DNA of 64,000 nucleotides, taken from contig NZ_CP109473.1 of NCBI RefSeq assembly GCF_036227405.1, forward strand, positions 5,952,001-6,016,000, in the 5' to 3' direction. A program made the translations under genes and the position numbers. Within the stretch, counting starts at the first letter, position 1. Each line of letters begins with the position of its first letter. The notes below the pieces were generated by a model, which saw only the letters and a list, made by a program, of their open reading frames with translations, was not told where the DNA came from and did no database searches. This DNA is from Streptomyces sp. NBC_01460 (GTDB lineage Bacteria > Actinomycetota > Actinomycetes > Streptomycetales > Streptomycetaceae). Below, one piece after another: positions 27,031 to 34,718 of the stretch.

Positions 27031-27083
27031 CAGCCGGGTGCCTTGATGAGGTAGAGAAACCTGTAACCCGGCCTGCGTGCTGG

Positions 27084-27782
27084 CTAGGAGATCTGCTCGG
27101 CGGAGAGGGCGTCCGCGATGGCCTGCATCTCATGGGTGATGGCGTTGGCACCCAGAGAAGCGAACGTCTCGGCCTTGGTGGGCTTGTTGGCGTAGCCGAT
27201 CACGCTGGCTCCAGCAGCCCGCGCAGCTTGTATGTCAGTCACTGAGTCACCGATCAGAGCGCATACAGAGACGTCCACGTGCATCAGTTCAGCGGCGTGG
27301 ATCAGCGGATACGGGTTCGGCTTCATGAGATGCGGCTGCTCGGATGGGCGGCCCACGATCTCGGTGACGTATCCCCCCAACCCATGACGGTCCAAGAAGG
27401 CTCTTACACATTGGGCAGAGTTGTTGCTCACCACCGCAATCCCTCGGTTGGACTCCTTAGCCGCCAGCAGCGCAGCCACAGAACCCGGCGTCGGAGCTCC
27501 AGCAACCTCAACCGCCCGAACCTCTGCTGCCGTTAGGGCCTGCTCGATCCTCTGGCCCAAGGCTGCGTCCGCCTCGTGGGCAATGCTGAGTACCTCGATG
27601 GGGTCGGTCGTTCCCATCGCCTTCGCCCCCGCAGCTCCATCTTCAGCCGAAAGCAGCCGCGCCAGCTCGTTGGCAACTTGCGGTGCCGGCAGTCCGGCGA
27701 ACACATCGCAGAGAGGCCCGTCGAAGTCGAACAACAGGACACGGGCTCCGATGAGCGCCTGGCTGAGCGGGTCAGTGGGCAT
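27084..27782 (-). CDS. HAD-family phosphatase of the element
   Basis: The protein has 232 residues. All HAD motifs are present: LLFDFDGPLCDVF near residue 15, VVSNNSAQCVRAF near 129, MKPNPYP near 161, and IGDSVTDIQAARAAG near 187, so it should be an active small-molecule phosphatase. The start MPTDPL overlaps the end of the upstream GntR gene by 11 bases, which couples their translation. In pSAM2 the gene beside the GntR repressor korSA encodes a Nudix hydrolase (Pif) that blocks transfer between like strains; this HAD protein occupies the equivalent place. A shared role is inference. Confidence 0.85.
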   Translation of the reverse strand: MPTDPLSQALIGARVLLFDFDGPLCDVFAGLPAPQVANELARLLSAEDGAAGAKAMGTTDPIEVLSIAHEADAALGQRIEQALTAAEVRAVEVAGAPTPGSVAALLAAKESNRGIAVVSNNSAQCVRAFLDRHGLGGYVTEIVGRPSEQPHLMKPNPYPLIHAAELMHVDVSVCALIGDSVTDIQAARAAGASVIGYANKPTKAETFASLGANAITHEMQAIADALSAEQIS

Positions 27783-28638
27783 CGAGATCGAAGTCCCTTC
27801 CGATGGTTCCCCACACGCTGTCGAACCACATGCCAGCCTGCTGCACCTGTTGGGCACCGCTGGAGGATTCGCCATCGTTGAGGGAGTGGTGGAACAGCAC
27901 AGTGTCCTTGCCCACCAAGTCGTAGATCTCGATGGTTTCGCCCTGGGCGACGACCTTGTTGGGCCGGATCGGGTAGTACCCGAAGAAGGCGTCCTCACCG
28001 TTGATGACGTACAGCTTGAAGAAGGGCGTCCCGCTGTGGACGCGCACCTGGATGCGGGTTTCTGAGACGAGGCCCAGGTGCTTCAGCTCAGCGAAGGAGT
28101 CACGGATGCTGCGGGTGTAGCTGATCATGATCTCCCGCATGCGGTCGCGGAGACGCTGATCATCCTGGCCGTCCGTCATCCGGACCGGCGCGGCCTGGGG
28201 CACCGACATGTCCGGGACGAGTATCCGCATGGTGATGCTCTGCGGCGTCAGCCTGCCTACTCGGATCTTGTCCAGTGGCTCTTGGAGTGCACCATGCAGG
28301 GTTTCGCTGGAGAACCCAGCGAAGTCGATGGTGACCTCATCCCGACTGAACGCCTGCTCTACATACGGGCGAAGACCAGAGGGACGCTCGGTGCGGTTAC
28401 GGACGTAGACCCCGCTGCCCTTTCGGGAGATGACAAGGCCCTCGTCCTCCAAGTCCCGCAAGGCCCGTTGGATCGTGGCCCGCGCGAAGCCGTACAGCTC
28501 GGTTAGCTCCTTGTGGGAGGGGAGCTTCTCTCCGGGGGCGATTCGGCGGGTGCGGATGGCGGCGCTCAGGCTGCTTGCCACCTGTTCGTACGGCGGTCGG
28601 TCGTCGTCTGGATCCAACGGGTCGGGAACGTAGGTCAT
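27772..28638 (-). CDS. GntR-family repressor of the element
   Basis: The protein has 288 residues. Residues about 15-80 form a GntR winged helix (AIRTRRIAPGEKLPSHKELTELYG, RATIQRALRDLEDEGLV, SGVYV). The 200-residue C-terminal part is not a clear UTRA or FCD domain. It is divergent from the rep-xis-int operon, with 182 bases between, and the control region contains several dyads, one inside the operon promoter. By analogy with KorSA of pSAM2 it probably keeps the element integrated and silent. Downstream it is coupled to the HAD gene. Confidence 0.88.
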   Translation of the reverse strand: MTYVPDPLDPDDDRPPYEQVASSLSAAIRTRRIAPGEKLPSHKELTELYGFARATIQRALRDLEDEGLVISRKGSGVYVRNRTERPSGLRPYVEQAFSRDEVTIDFAGFSSETLHGALQEPLDKIRVGRLTPQSITMRILVPDMSVPQAAPVRMTDGQDDQRLRDRMREIMISYTRSIRDSFAELKHLGLVSETRIQVRVHSGTPFFKLYVINGEDAFFGYYPIRPNKVVAQGETIEIYDLVGKDTVLFHHSLNDGESSSGAQQVQQAGMWFDSVWGTIGRDFDLDAH

Positions 28639-28692
28639 TTCTCGATGGTAGGTGACCGGAGGCGGACTAGGACAGTCATGTCAGCCAAGTTG

Positions 28693-28721
28693 TTGACATG
28701 GCTAGCCATGCTCTCTAACTT
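28693..28721 (+). promoter_or_regulatory. Operon promoter of the element
   Basis: TTGACA (28693-28698) and TAACTT (28716-28721) are exactly 17 bases apart, close to consensus and the best promoter match in the window. It points right, to the gene starting at 28821. Confidence 0.8.
28697..28710. promoter_or_regulatory. Palindromic operator inside the promoter
   Basis: CATGGCTAGCCATG is a perfect 14-bp palindrome overlapping the end of the -35 box and the spacer. Nearby dyads are AGCCA/TGGCT (28683-28687 and 28699-28703) and CCAACC/GGTTGG (28731-28736 and 28747-28752). The position fits direct repression by the GntR protein. Confidence 0.65.
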
Positions 28722-28820
28722 GGGACATGGCCAACCAAGCTAGTCAGGTTGGTCACGTCGGGGCGGCACCCTACGGCCAAGCAGATGTGCCGCCCCTCGT
28801 CCCCTGAGGGAGCTTCCATC

Positions 28821-29276
28821 ATGCCTGCAACACTCTTAGCTGCGCGTACCAGTCCGGACACCTCCGCTGAGCGTGACTTGCTCGCAACCTTGCGGATGAC
28901 GGGTGCTGAACGGACGGTCGCGCTGTACGCCTCGGACATGCCCACGGGCTTCTCCTGGTCGAGGGGCATCACACCGCAGGTGATCGCCTGGGTAGTGCAG
29001 GGCGTTGACCGACTCGGCTTCGAAGACGTGTACCGCTCCGGTGTGGAGGCGCAGCACTACAGGGTTCTGCGTCTGGCCGGTCAGGTCTCGACAGCGGCGC
29101 GGCGCTGGTTTCGTGGTCGTTTCCCCGACCGTGCGCGGCTGGACTGTGTGGAGCAGGCCAACGCCATGCTGACCTTCCGCCTGGGCGACTACGAGCCGGT
29201 CTCCGGCTACGTCGGGGACGACACTTTCCGGGTGTATCGCGCCTACGGCGATGACGTGGACGAGGTGGGCGTGTGA
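28821..29276 (+). CDS. Element protein of unknown function
   Basis: A 151-residue protein that I do not recognise. The N-terminal 25 residues look flexible. The remainder has helical, basic stretches (QHYRVLRLAGQVSTAARRWFRGRFPDRA is the most basic part) and an acidic C terminus. No signal, membrane segment or cysteine cluster is seen. The ATG at 28821 follows TGAGGGAGC. As the first gene after the regulated promoter, overlapping the next by GTGA, it may control or assist replication or excision. Confidence 0.75.
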   Translation: MPATLLAARTSPDTSAERDLLATLRMTGAERTVALYASDMPTGFSWSRGITPQVIAWVVQGVDRLGFEDVYRSGVEAQHYRVLRLAGQVSTAARRWFRGRFPDRARLDCVEQANAMLTFRLGDYEPVSGYVGDDTFRVYRAYGDDVDEVGV

Positions 29277-29485
29277 CCGCCTTCCCCGATGACGCCCTGC
29301 ACGCGGCTGAGTGGGCGGACGAGAGGCGTACCGAGCAGATCGGCATGTACCTCGACGCTCACGACGTCCACCCCTACACCCGGTTCTTCACCGTGATCGA
29401 TGACGCCCACTACGCCGAGGAAGACGCCAAGGTGCGCGGGCTCTACCCGCCGATCGGGCACGGCTACCCGAGGGAGGACCAGTGA
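29273..29485 (+). CDS. Small acidic element protein, unknown function
   Basis: A 70-residue acidic protein with His and Tyr in its C-terminal half (HYAEEDAKVRGLYPPIGHGY). No domain is recognised. It overlaps the preceding and following genes by 4 bases each (GTGA), so its expression is tied to rep. Such tight packing argues that it is real despite its size. Confidence 0.7.
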   Translation: MTAFPDDALHAAEWADERRTEQIGMYLDAHDVHPYTRFFTVIDDAHYAEEDAKVRGLYPPIGHGYPREDQ

Positions 29486-30915
29486 CGGTCTTCCCCGTCG
29501 AGCCTTCGGCCGTGGCCGGTACTGCTGCGGTCGTGGGCACCGACCCCCTGACCCTGGCCGACCTCCTACGCGTCGCCAACGCTCCCGGTTTCGACCGGTG
29601 GCAGGAACAGGTACGCCGTACTGGTGGCTGCTCGGACCCGATCCACCTGGAGGGCATGACCACCACCCGCGACGCGAAGTCGGGACGGGTGCTCTACTCC
29701 TACAGCACCCAGGGCGAACCCGGCGGACGACTGCGGGTGGCCTGCGGGAACCGCCGTGCCTCCCGGTGCCCCTCCTGCGCCTGGACCTACGCCGGGGACA
29801 CCTTCCACCTGATCCGCGCCGGACTGACCGGCGACGTGAACAAGGGCACCCCCACCACGGTGCGCACGCACCCCAAGGTCTTCGCGACCCTCACCGCCCC
29901 CTCGTTCGGCCCGGTCCACAACCGCCCCACCCGTGGCGTCTGCCGGTGCGGCACCGAGCACCCCGAAGGCTCCCCGGATCTCGGCACGGCCCTCAACCCG
30001 AGCACGTACGACTACGCCGGTGCGGTGCTGTGGAACAACCACGCCGGGGACCTGTGGCGCCGCTTCACGATCTACCTCCGACGGGAGGTCGCCGCTCGCG
30101 CCGGCCTCTCCCAGAAAGCCTCGGCCGAGGAGTGCCGGATCTCGTTCGGGAAGGTCGCCGAGTTCCAGAAGCGCGGCGCGGTCCACTTCCACGCGATCGT
30201 CCGACTCGACGGCCCGGACGGCCCCGACACCACCCCTCCGCCCTGGGCCAGCGTCGCTCTGCTGTCGGACGCGATTCAGGCGGCTGCTGCCCGTGTGAGC
30301 GTGCCCGTTCCGCCTTCGGGCGCCCAACCGGCTCGGACGCTTCGGTGGGGTGCTCAGGTGGACGTGCGGCCGATCGGCGCGGACAACGCAAACGACGACC
30401 TGACCGAACAGGCGGTGGCCGCGTACGTCGCGAAGTACGCCACCAAGGCGGCCGAGACGACCGGCACCGTGGACCGGCGCATCGGAGAGCTGGCCGAACT
30501 CGACAAGCTCACCGACCTCCCCGACCACGCCCGGCGCCTCATCGGAGCGTGCTTCGACCTGGACGACGCCTACCCCGAACGCAAGCTCTGGCAGTGGGCC
30601 CACATGCTCGGCTTCCGGGGCCACTTCTCCACGAAGTCCCGCCGCTACTCGACCACCCTCGGCGCACTGCGACAGGTCCGGGCCGACTTCCGCGCCCGCC
30701 AGGAGCGCCGGGAACGGGGCCTGCCCGATCCGGACGACTCCCCGGAGGGCTCCACGCTGACCCTTGCCCACTGGACCTACGCCGGACACGGCCACACCCC
30801 CGGCGAATCCTGGCTCGCCGCCAACATCCACCGCGACATCCACACCAACCGCGAAACCGCCCGCGACGCACGCGCCGAACTCGAAGCGCTCGACGGATCG
30901 GAGGTGTGGGCATGA
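29482..30915 (+). CDS. repSA: RepSA-like rolling-circle replication initiator
   Basis: The protein has 477 residues and resembles RepSA of pSAM2. It has a zinc-ribbon-like part (ACGNRRASRCPSC, about 92-104), the HUH motif VHFHAIVRLDG near 234 and the tyrosine motif YVAKYATK near 314. These are the parts of a nicking enzyme that starts rolling-circle replication of the excised circle. The order zinc part, HUH, tyrosine is complete, so the protein should be active. It overlaps its neighbours by 4 bases on each side. Confidence 0.88.
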   Translation: MTVFPVEPSAVAGTAAVVGTDPLTLADLLRVANAPGFDRWQEQVRRTGGCSDPIHLEGMTTTRDAKSGRVLYSYSTQGEPGGRLRVACGNRRASRCPSCAWTYAGDTFHLIRAGLTGDVNKGTPTTVRTHPKVFATLTAPSFGPVHNRPTRGVCRCGTEHPEGSPDLGTALNPSTYDYAGAVLWNNHAGDLWRRFTIYLRREVAARAGLSQKASAEECRISFGKVAEFQKRGAVHFHAIVRLDGPDGPDTTPPPWASVALLSDAIQAAAARVSVPVPPSGAQPARTLRWGAQVDVRPIGADNANDDLTEQAVAAYVAKYATKAAETTGTVDRRIGELAELDKLTDLPDHARRLIGACFDLDDAYPERKLWQWAHMLGFRGHFSTKSRRYSTTLGALRQVRADFRARQERRERGLPDPDDSPEGSTLTLAHWTYAGHGHTPGESWLAANIHRDIHTNRETARDARAELEALDGSEVWA

Positions 30916-31109
30916 GGCGTCCGCTCCCCGATCGCTATCTGACGCCAGTTGATCTGGCTGACCTCCTTGGCGTCCCGGTCGAGACGGTCTATCAGTGGCG
31001 CCGCAAGGACACCGGGCCCCGCGGCTTCCGCGTCGGCCGGCACCTCCGCTACGACCCCGAAGACGTGCGCGTCTGGGTCGCCGCGCTGATGGACAAGGAA
31101 GCTGCCTGA
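30912..31109 (+). CDS. xis: Excisionase (MerR-like HTH)
   Basis: The protein has 65 residues and a helix-turn-helix of the excisionase type: YLTPVDLADLLGVPVETVYQWRRK, then FRVGRHLRYDPEDVRVWV. It would bend attachment-site DNA and direct the integrase to excise the element. ATGA overlap with rep; the stop and the integrase start share one base (TGATG). Its place between rep and int is standard for AICEs. Confidence 0.9.
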   Translation: MRRPLPDRYLTPVDLADLLGVPVETVYQWRRKDTGPRGFRVGRHLRYDPEDVRVWVAALMDKEAA

Positions 31110-32344
31110 TGGCCGGACACATCCAAGACCGCTGGTACAAGACCGAGCCGGGCCCGAACGGCAAGACGGTCAAGGTCGCGACCGAACGTCACGGCATCGG
31201 TATGCGCTACCGCGCGCGATACGTCGGTCCCGATGGCAGCGAGAAGTCCAAGAGCTTCCCGGACAAGCAGAAGCGCAAGGCCGAGACCTGGTTGGCGAAC
31301 ATCGAGGCCGACATGTCCCGTGGCGACTACATCGCTCCGGAGGCTGGTAAGGCCACTTTCGAGCAGTACGCCACGCAGTGGATGAAGACGCAGATGACTG
31401 ACCCCTCCACTCGGGAGTCCGTCGAGATGCGATTGCGTCTTCACGCGCTCCCGCACATCGGCAAGCGCCCCATCGGTTCGTTCAACCCGACACACATTCG
31501 ACTTTGGATGCGGATCCTTGAGGACGCGGGACTCTCGCCTGCATATCGGCGCGGCATCTTCGCTCACGTCTCGACCGTCTTCACGGCCGCTGTCGAAGAC
31601 CGGGTGATCCGGGCCAATCCATGCAGCGCAAGGTCTGTGAAGGCTCCCCGCCTCGACCCGCGCAAGGTCAAGCCTTGGTCTGGTGATCAGGTCAAGGCTG
31701 TGCGGGCTGCCCTGCCTGAGCGGTATCGGGCGCTTGTCGACCCCGCCGCCGGGTGCGGTCTTCGGCAGGGGGAGGTGTTCGGCCTGGCTGTCGAGGACAT
31801 CGACTTCCTCGGCGGTGTCGTGCACGTGGTCCGACAGGTGAAGCTCCTGCGCAACCGGCCCGTGTTCGCACCGCCCAAGGGTGGCAAGGAGCGGGAGGTT
31901 CCCCTGCCGGAGTCCATCGCCTTCGCGTTGGCCGGCCACCTCACGCAGTACCCGGCGGCGGAGGTCACCTTGCCCTGGAAGTCTTTGGACGGCCCGCCGA
32001 TTACCGCTTCTCTGATTTTCCGGAGCCCTGAGGGCTTTTCCCTGAACCGGAATCGCTTCAACGACCGGCAGTGGCGCCCTGGTCTCCGTGCTGCCGGTAT
32101 CGCCAACGGGAGGGATAACGGGATGCACGCGCTACGGCACTTCTATGCATCCGTGCTGTTGGACGCCGGGGAAAGCATCAAGGCCCTGAGCGAGTACCTC
32201 GGCCATCACGATCCGGGCTTCACGCTGCGGACCTACACGCACCTCATGCCGGCCAGTCAGACGCGTACGCGAGCCGCCGTGGACGCAGTGTGGGCCGCCC
32301 CGGTCGCCAATGACGGCCCCGAGACGGCCCACGAGAGTTCGTAG
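31109..32344 (+). CDS. int: Tyrosine site-specific integrase
   Basis: The protein has 411 residues. An N-terminal arm-binding part and a SAM-like core-binding domain (about 85-180) are followed by the catalytic domain: Arg in CGLRQGEVFGL (near 215), HALRHFY (His-x-x-Arg, near 340) and the tyrosine in TLRTYTHLM (near 373). It catalyses integration and excision. The end of the gene is 22 bases from the attR core, normal for this family. It is the last gene of the overlapping operon. Confidence 0.95.
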   Translation: MAGHIQDRWYKTEPGPNGKTVKVATERHGIGMRYRARYVGPDGSEKSKSFPDKQKRKAETWLANIEADMSRGDYIAPEAGKATFEQYATQWMKTQMTDPSTRESVEMRLRLHALPHIGKRPIGSFNPTHIRLWMRILEDAGLSPAYRRGIFAHVSTVFTAAVEDRVIRANPCSARSVKAPRLDPRKVKPWSGDQVKAVRAALPERYRALVDPAAGCGLRQGEVFGLAVEDIDFLGGVVHVVRQVKLLRNRPVFAPPKGGKEREVPLPESIAFALAGHLTQYPAAEVTLPWKSLDGPPITASLIFRSPEGFSLNRNRFNDRQWRPGLRAAGIANGRDNGMHALRHFYASVLLDAGESIKALSEYLGHHDPGFTLRTYTHLMPASQTRTRAAVDAVWAAPVANDGPETAHESS

Positions 32345-32348
32345 GTCG

Positions 32349-32358
32349 CTGACCTGCG
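32349..32358 (+). repeat. Arm-type repeat, right end
   Basis: CTGACCTGCG, identical to 25876-25885. In the reconstructed circular attP it would lie left of the core, in the same orientation as the right-hand copy. Confidence 0.6.
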
Positions 32359-32364
32359 GAATTC

Positions 32365-33309
32365 TTAGAAGCCGAAGTCCTGCGTCCACCAGGGGCCGCC
32401 GGAGCCCAGGTGGACTCCCACTCCGAGCGTCTTGTAGTCGCAGTTGAGAATGTTCGCGCGGTGGCCTTCGCTGCTCATCCAGGCGTCCATCACGGCCTGC
32501 GCGTCGGCCTGACCGCGGGCGATGTTCTCGCCGCCGAGGCCCTCCACACCGGCCGCGTCGGCACGGTCCCAGGGGGTGGCGCCGTCGGGGTCGGTGTGAC
32601 CGAAGAAGTCGCGGGCGGCCATGTCGTCGCTGAAGTCCTGGGCGAGCGCGGTCAGCGCGGCGCTCGCGGTGACCGGACTGCAGCCGACCTTGGCGCGCTC
32701 CTGGTTGACGAGGCTGAGCACGGCGGCCTGGGCGGAGGTGGCGGACGGGCTCGCCGGCGCCTCGGCCTCACGGCTCGGGGTGGCCGACGAGGTCTTCGGA
32801 GCCGCCGGGGCCTTGGTCGCCGGGCCGGACGACGTGCTCTTCCTCGGCTCGGCCGCGGGGGCCTTCGTCCGCTCCGGCGTCTTCGTCGCCCGCTTCGAGG
32901 CGGTGGCGGAAGGCTTCTTGCTCGCCTTCTCGCTCGGGGTGGCCGAGGGGGACGTGGAGGGCGCGGCGGAACGGCCGGCACCGCGGTTGGCCTCGGCCGA
33001 CGCGGACGCCGAGGTGCGGCTGGTCGGTTCGGCGGACGCGTCGCCCTGGGTCAGCAGGTCGGGAGCACCGCCCGCGTGGACCTGGTCGGATGCCCCGCCC
33101 CCGCTGACGCTGTAGCTGCCGCCCCCGGGCAGCAGGCCGGAGGCGACAGCGACGGCTCCGACGGCCACGGCGGCCGAGACGCCGAGAAGTCCGGCGCGCA
33201 CGGGTATGCCGGTCCGCTTCTTCCGGCGAGCACTCCTGTGCCCCTCCGGGGCGTCCGCCGTGTACTGCTCAGCGGCGGGGGCCGCGCCTGCGCGTCGATG
33301 CCGTCCCAT
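32365..33309 (-). CDS. Secreted or anchored CAP-domain protein (host gene of the element)
   Basis: The protein has 314 residues. A basic cytoplasmic N terminus and one membrane segment (about 35-60) are followed by a Ser/Thr/Ala/Pro/Lys-rich linker (about 70-190) and a C-terminal CAP/SCP (YkwD-like) domain with FFGHTDPDGATPWDRADA, GENIARGQ and SSEGHRANILNCDY. Such proteins are extracellular; their biochemical role is unclear. The last codons and the T of the stop codon are the attachment core, and the element supplies TAA in place of the original TGA, so the protein is unchanged. Its terminator now lies beyond the element. Confidence 0.88.
   Translation of the reverse strand: MGRHRRAGAAPAAEQYTADAPEGHRSARRKKRTGIPVRAGLLGVSAAVAVGAVAVASGLLPGGGSYSVSGGGASDQVHAGGAPDLLTQGDASAEPTSRTSASASAEANRGAGRSAAPSTSPSATPSEKASKKPSATASKRATKTPERTKAPAAEPRKSTSSGPATKAPAAPKTSSATPSREAEAPASPSATSAQAAVLSLVNQERAKVGCSPVTASAALTALAQDFSDDMAARDFFGHTDPDGATPWDRADAAGVEGLGGENIARGQADAQAVMDAWMSSEGHRANILNCDYKTLGVGVHLGSGGPWWTQDFGF
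32367..32377 (+). repeat. attR core in the CAP-domain gene
   Basis: AGAAGCCGAAG, read on the minus strand as the codons for the terminal Phe-Gly-Phe and the first base of the stop. Confidence 0.75.
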
Positions 33310-33368
33310 GCGCTGTGCCTTCCTCGTGCTCCGGGCGTCGTGGCGACGTCACCGTATTCAAGATCAAA

Positions 33369-33386
33369 CTCACCCGTTCGGGTGAG
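33369..33386. repeat. Short hairpin between the CAP and acylphosphatase genes
   Basis: CTCACCCGTTCGGGTGAG folds with 7-8 paired bases. It lies in the 155-base divergent region and may be an operator or leader hairpin for either gene. Confidence 0.45.
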
Positions 33387-33464
33387 GCTATTGCGAGGGG
33401 ACCTTACGCCATGACGGATTGGGGCGAGGTGCTCGTGAAGCAATTGGCCGGTTAGCGTTCGGGC

Positions 33465-33746
33465 ATGAACGAAGACGCACGACTCGTCGTATGGGTACGC
33501 GGCCGAGTACAGCAAGTGGGGTTCCGCTGGTTCACCAGGGCAAATGCTTTGGGGATCGGGAAACTCACCGGCTTCGCCCTCAATCTCGACGACGGCCGGG
33601 TACAGGTGGTGGCCGAAGGGCCGCGTGAGAATTGCCACCGTCTGCTCGACTGGCTCGGCTCCGACGACACACCCGGCCGCGTCGACGGCGTCACTGAGAT
33701 CTGGGACACGCCGCGCGGCGGATACGAGGGATTCGCTATCCGTTGA
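33465..33746 (+). CDS. acyP: Acylphosphatase
   Basis: The protein has 93 residues. The phosphate-binding loop [11 protein letters not shown] (catalytic Arg) and the catalytic Asn in [15 protein letters not shown] are both present. It hydrolyses acyl phosphates such as acetyl phosphate or 1,3-bisphosphoglycerate. It is divergent from the CAP-domain gene. Confidence 0.93.
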   Translation: MNEDARLVVWVRGRVQQVGFRWFTRANALGIGKLTGFALNLDDGRVQVVAEGPRENCHRLLDWLGSDDTPGRVDGVTEIWDTPRGGYEGFAIR

Positions 33747-34190
33747 TCACGGCGGTGAAACGGGACCCGACGCGCTGTGCGCACGAGGGGTGCCGAGCGG
33801 TGGCCGGGAGGGGTAACGGGCGCCGCGCACCCGAAATGACCTGCGAAAGAAGCCGGCGTCCGGACATGGTTGCCAAGAAGCGCGCCTCATGCCAGGCTGC
33901 GGCATTGACGAAGATCTCCACGCCCTTCGGGACCCGCAGGAGAGCCGCGCCGCATGATCGCCGAGCCGCGCGCCCCCGGGACACCCGGCCCCCTGGCGTG
34001 TGATCGTGTTGACCGTCAAACTTTTTGGTGAGACGCTGAAAACCCCGCGCACCTCAGCTGTTCGGCAGAGCTGGTGACAGCAGAACAGCAGTGAACAGTG
34101 AAGACAGAAGACTGCCGAGCACCGCGGGTGCGATTCCCTCACGACCCACACCGCATCCGGTCGGTCACTCAGTGTGGAGGACCATCAATC
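33747..34190. other. Spacer between acylphosphatase and the small coiled-coil gene
   Basis: 444 bases with no coding-like frame. A TTGACC hexamer at 34009-34014 begins an AT-richer part (GTCAAACTTTTTGG), which is likely promoter DNA for the gene at 34191, but no convincing -10 was found. The 180 bases before 34191 would be a long leader. Confidence 0.4.
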
Positions 34191-34403
34191 ATGGCAAAGG
34201 CGCTTCTCGGTTACGTCGGCGGTTCCGACCCGCGACTCCTCGCCGAGATGCGACGGCTTCAGAAGCGCGTCCAGGACCTGGAATCCGAGCTCGTACGGAT
34301 CCAGGACGAGAACGACGCGCTCAACGCCGCCGCCCAGCACCAAGAGTCGCTGCTCGACAGCATCGACATCGACGTACCCCAGGCGGAGCCCGCGCTGACC
34401 TGA
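34191..34403 (+). CDS. Small conserved coiled-coil protein
   Basis: The protein has 70 residues: MAKALLGYVGGSDPRLLAEMRRLQ, then a heptad coiled coil (VQDLESELVRIQDENDAL). Proteins with this start are highly conserved among actinobacteria; the function is unknown. The ATG at 34191 follows TGGAGGACC, a strong site, which excludes the longer frame from 34098. Confidence 0.8.
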   Translation: MAKALLGYVGGSDPRLLAEMRRLQKRVQDLESELVRIQDENDALNAAAQHQESLLDSIDIDVPQAEPALT

Positions 34404-34718
34404 CCCCCAGGCCCTGCCGGGGCCGGTAGGGCCGCACGCCAGTCCGCTCGGGATCAACCCACCGATATGACGTCGTCACGGATCGTCGTCCCGGAACTCC
34501 GAGAACTCCTCATGATCCGGCCCGCCCGCGATCCGTCACGCACGACTGTGCTCGGACGGCTGCACGCGCAGCACCGCGCACGATTCACAAGGGACGCTCC
34601 GGCGTCCCTTCTTTCTTTCCCCCCGGGGCCGTCACCGGCCTGTCGCTCTTCGCTTACCGTCTGATGTGCCCTGCACCTTCATCAGTGAAACCGGGAGTGA
34701 AAGGTAGAGTCCGGCGGC
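34404..34718. other. Spacer between the coiled-coil gene and smc
   Basis: 315 bases without a gene. It contains the terminator at 34589-34620. The remaining 100 bases before smc should hold its promoter, which I could not define. Confidence 0.5.
34589..34620 (+). terminator. Intrinsic terminator before smc
   Basis: AAGGGACGC pairs with GCGTCCCTT around a 4-base loop, followed by CTTTCTTTCC, a clear T-rich tail. Confidence 0.85.

Larger units (their letters stand above)
26308..27083. other. Long non-coding stretch inside the element
   Basis: 776 bases without a credible gene; open frames here have poor codon bias. It holds two hairpins (26413-26465 and 26700-26749), an AT-richer part around 26470-26640, and a purine-rich, GAGCG-repeating part around 26965-27030 before the HAD gene stop. 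The content suggests regulatory RNA, transcription stops or a replication or maintenance site, but nothing can be assigned. Confidence 0.5.
25847..32377 (+). mobile_element. Minimal AICE-type integrated element (RepSA-Xis-Int)
   Basis: A 6.5-kb element bounded by direct 11-bp repeats. It carries the classic pSAM2-type order rep-xis-int, with int next to the right end. It also encodes a GntR regulator, a HAD phosphatase, two unknown proteins and a small basic protein. Its insertion interrupts the conserved spacing between the HxlR/mutM genes and the CAP-domain gene. Known AICEs also carry an FtsK-like transfer gene, spread genes and often a primase and Pra activator; none is here, so self-transfer is unlikely. 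Several genes (27.1-28.6 kb) are visibly less GC-rich than the chromosome. Confidence 0.88.

Noticed and set aside
33743..34003. 86-codon frame after the acylphosphatase gene
   Set aside because: Overlaps the stop of acyP, lacks codon bias, and is Arg-rich like other shadow frames.
34098..34190. N-terminal extension of the small coiled-coil protein
   Set aside because: The strong TGGAGGACC site and conserved MAKALLGYVGG start support 34191; the extension is not coding-like.
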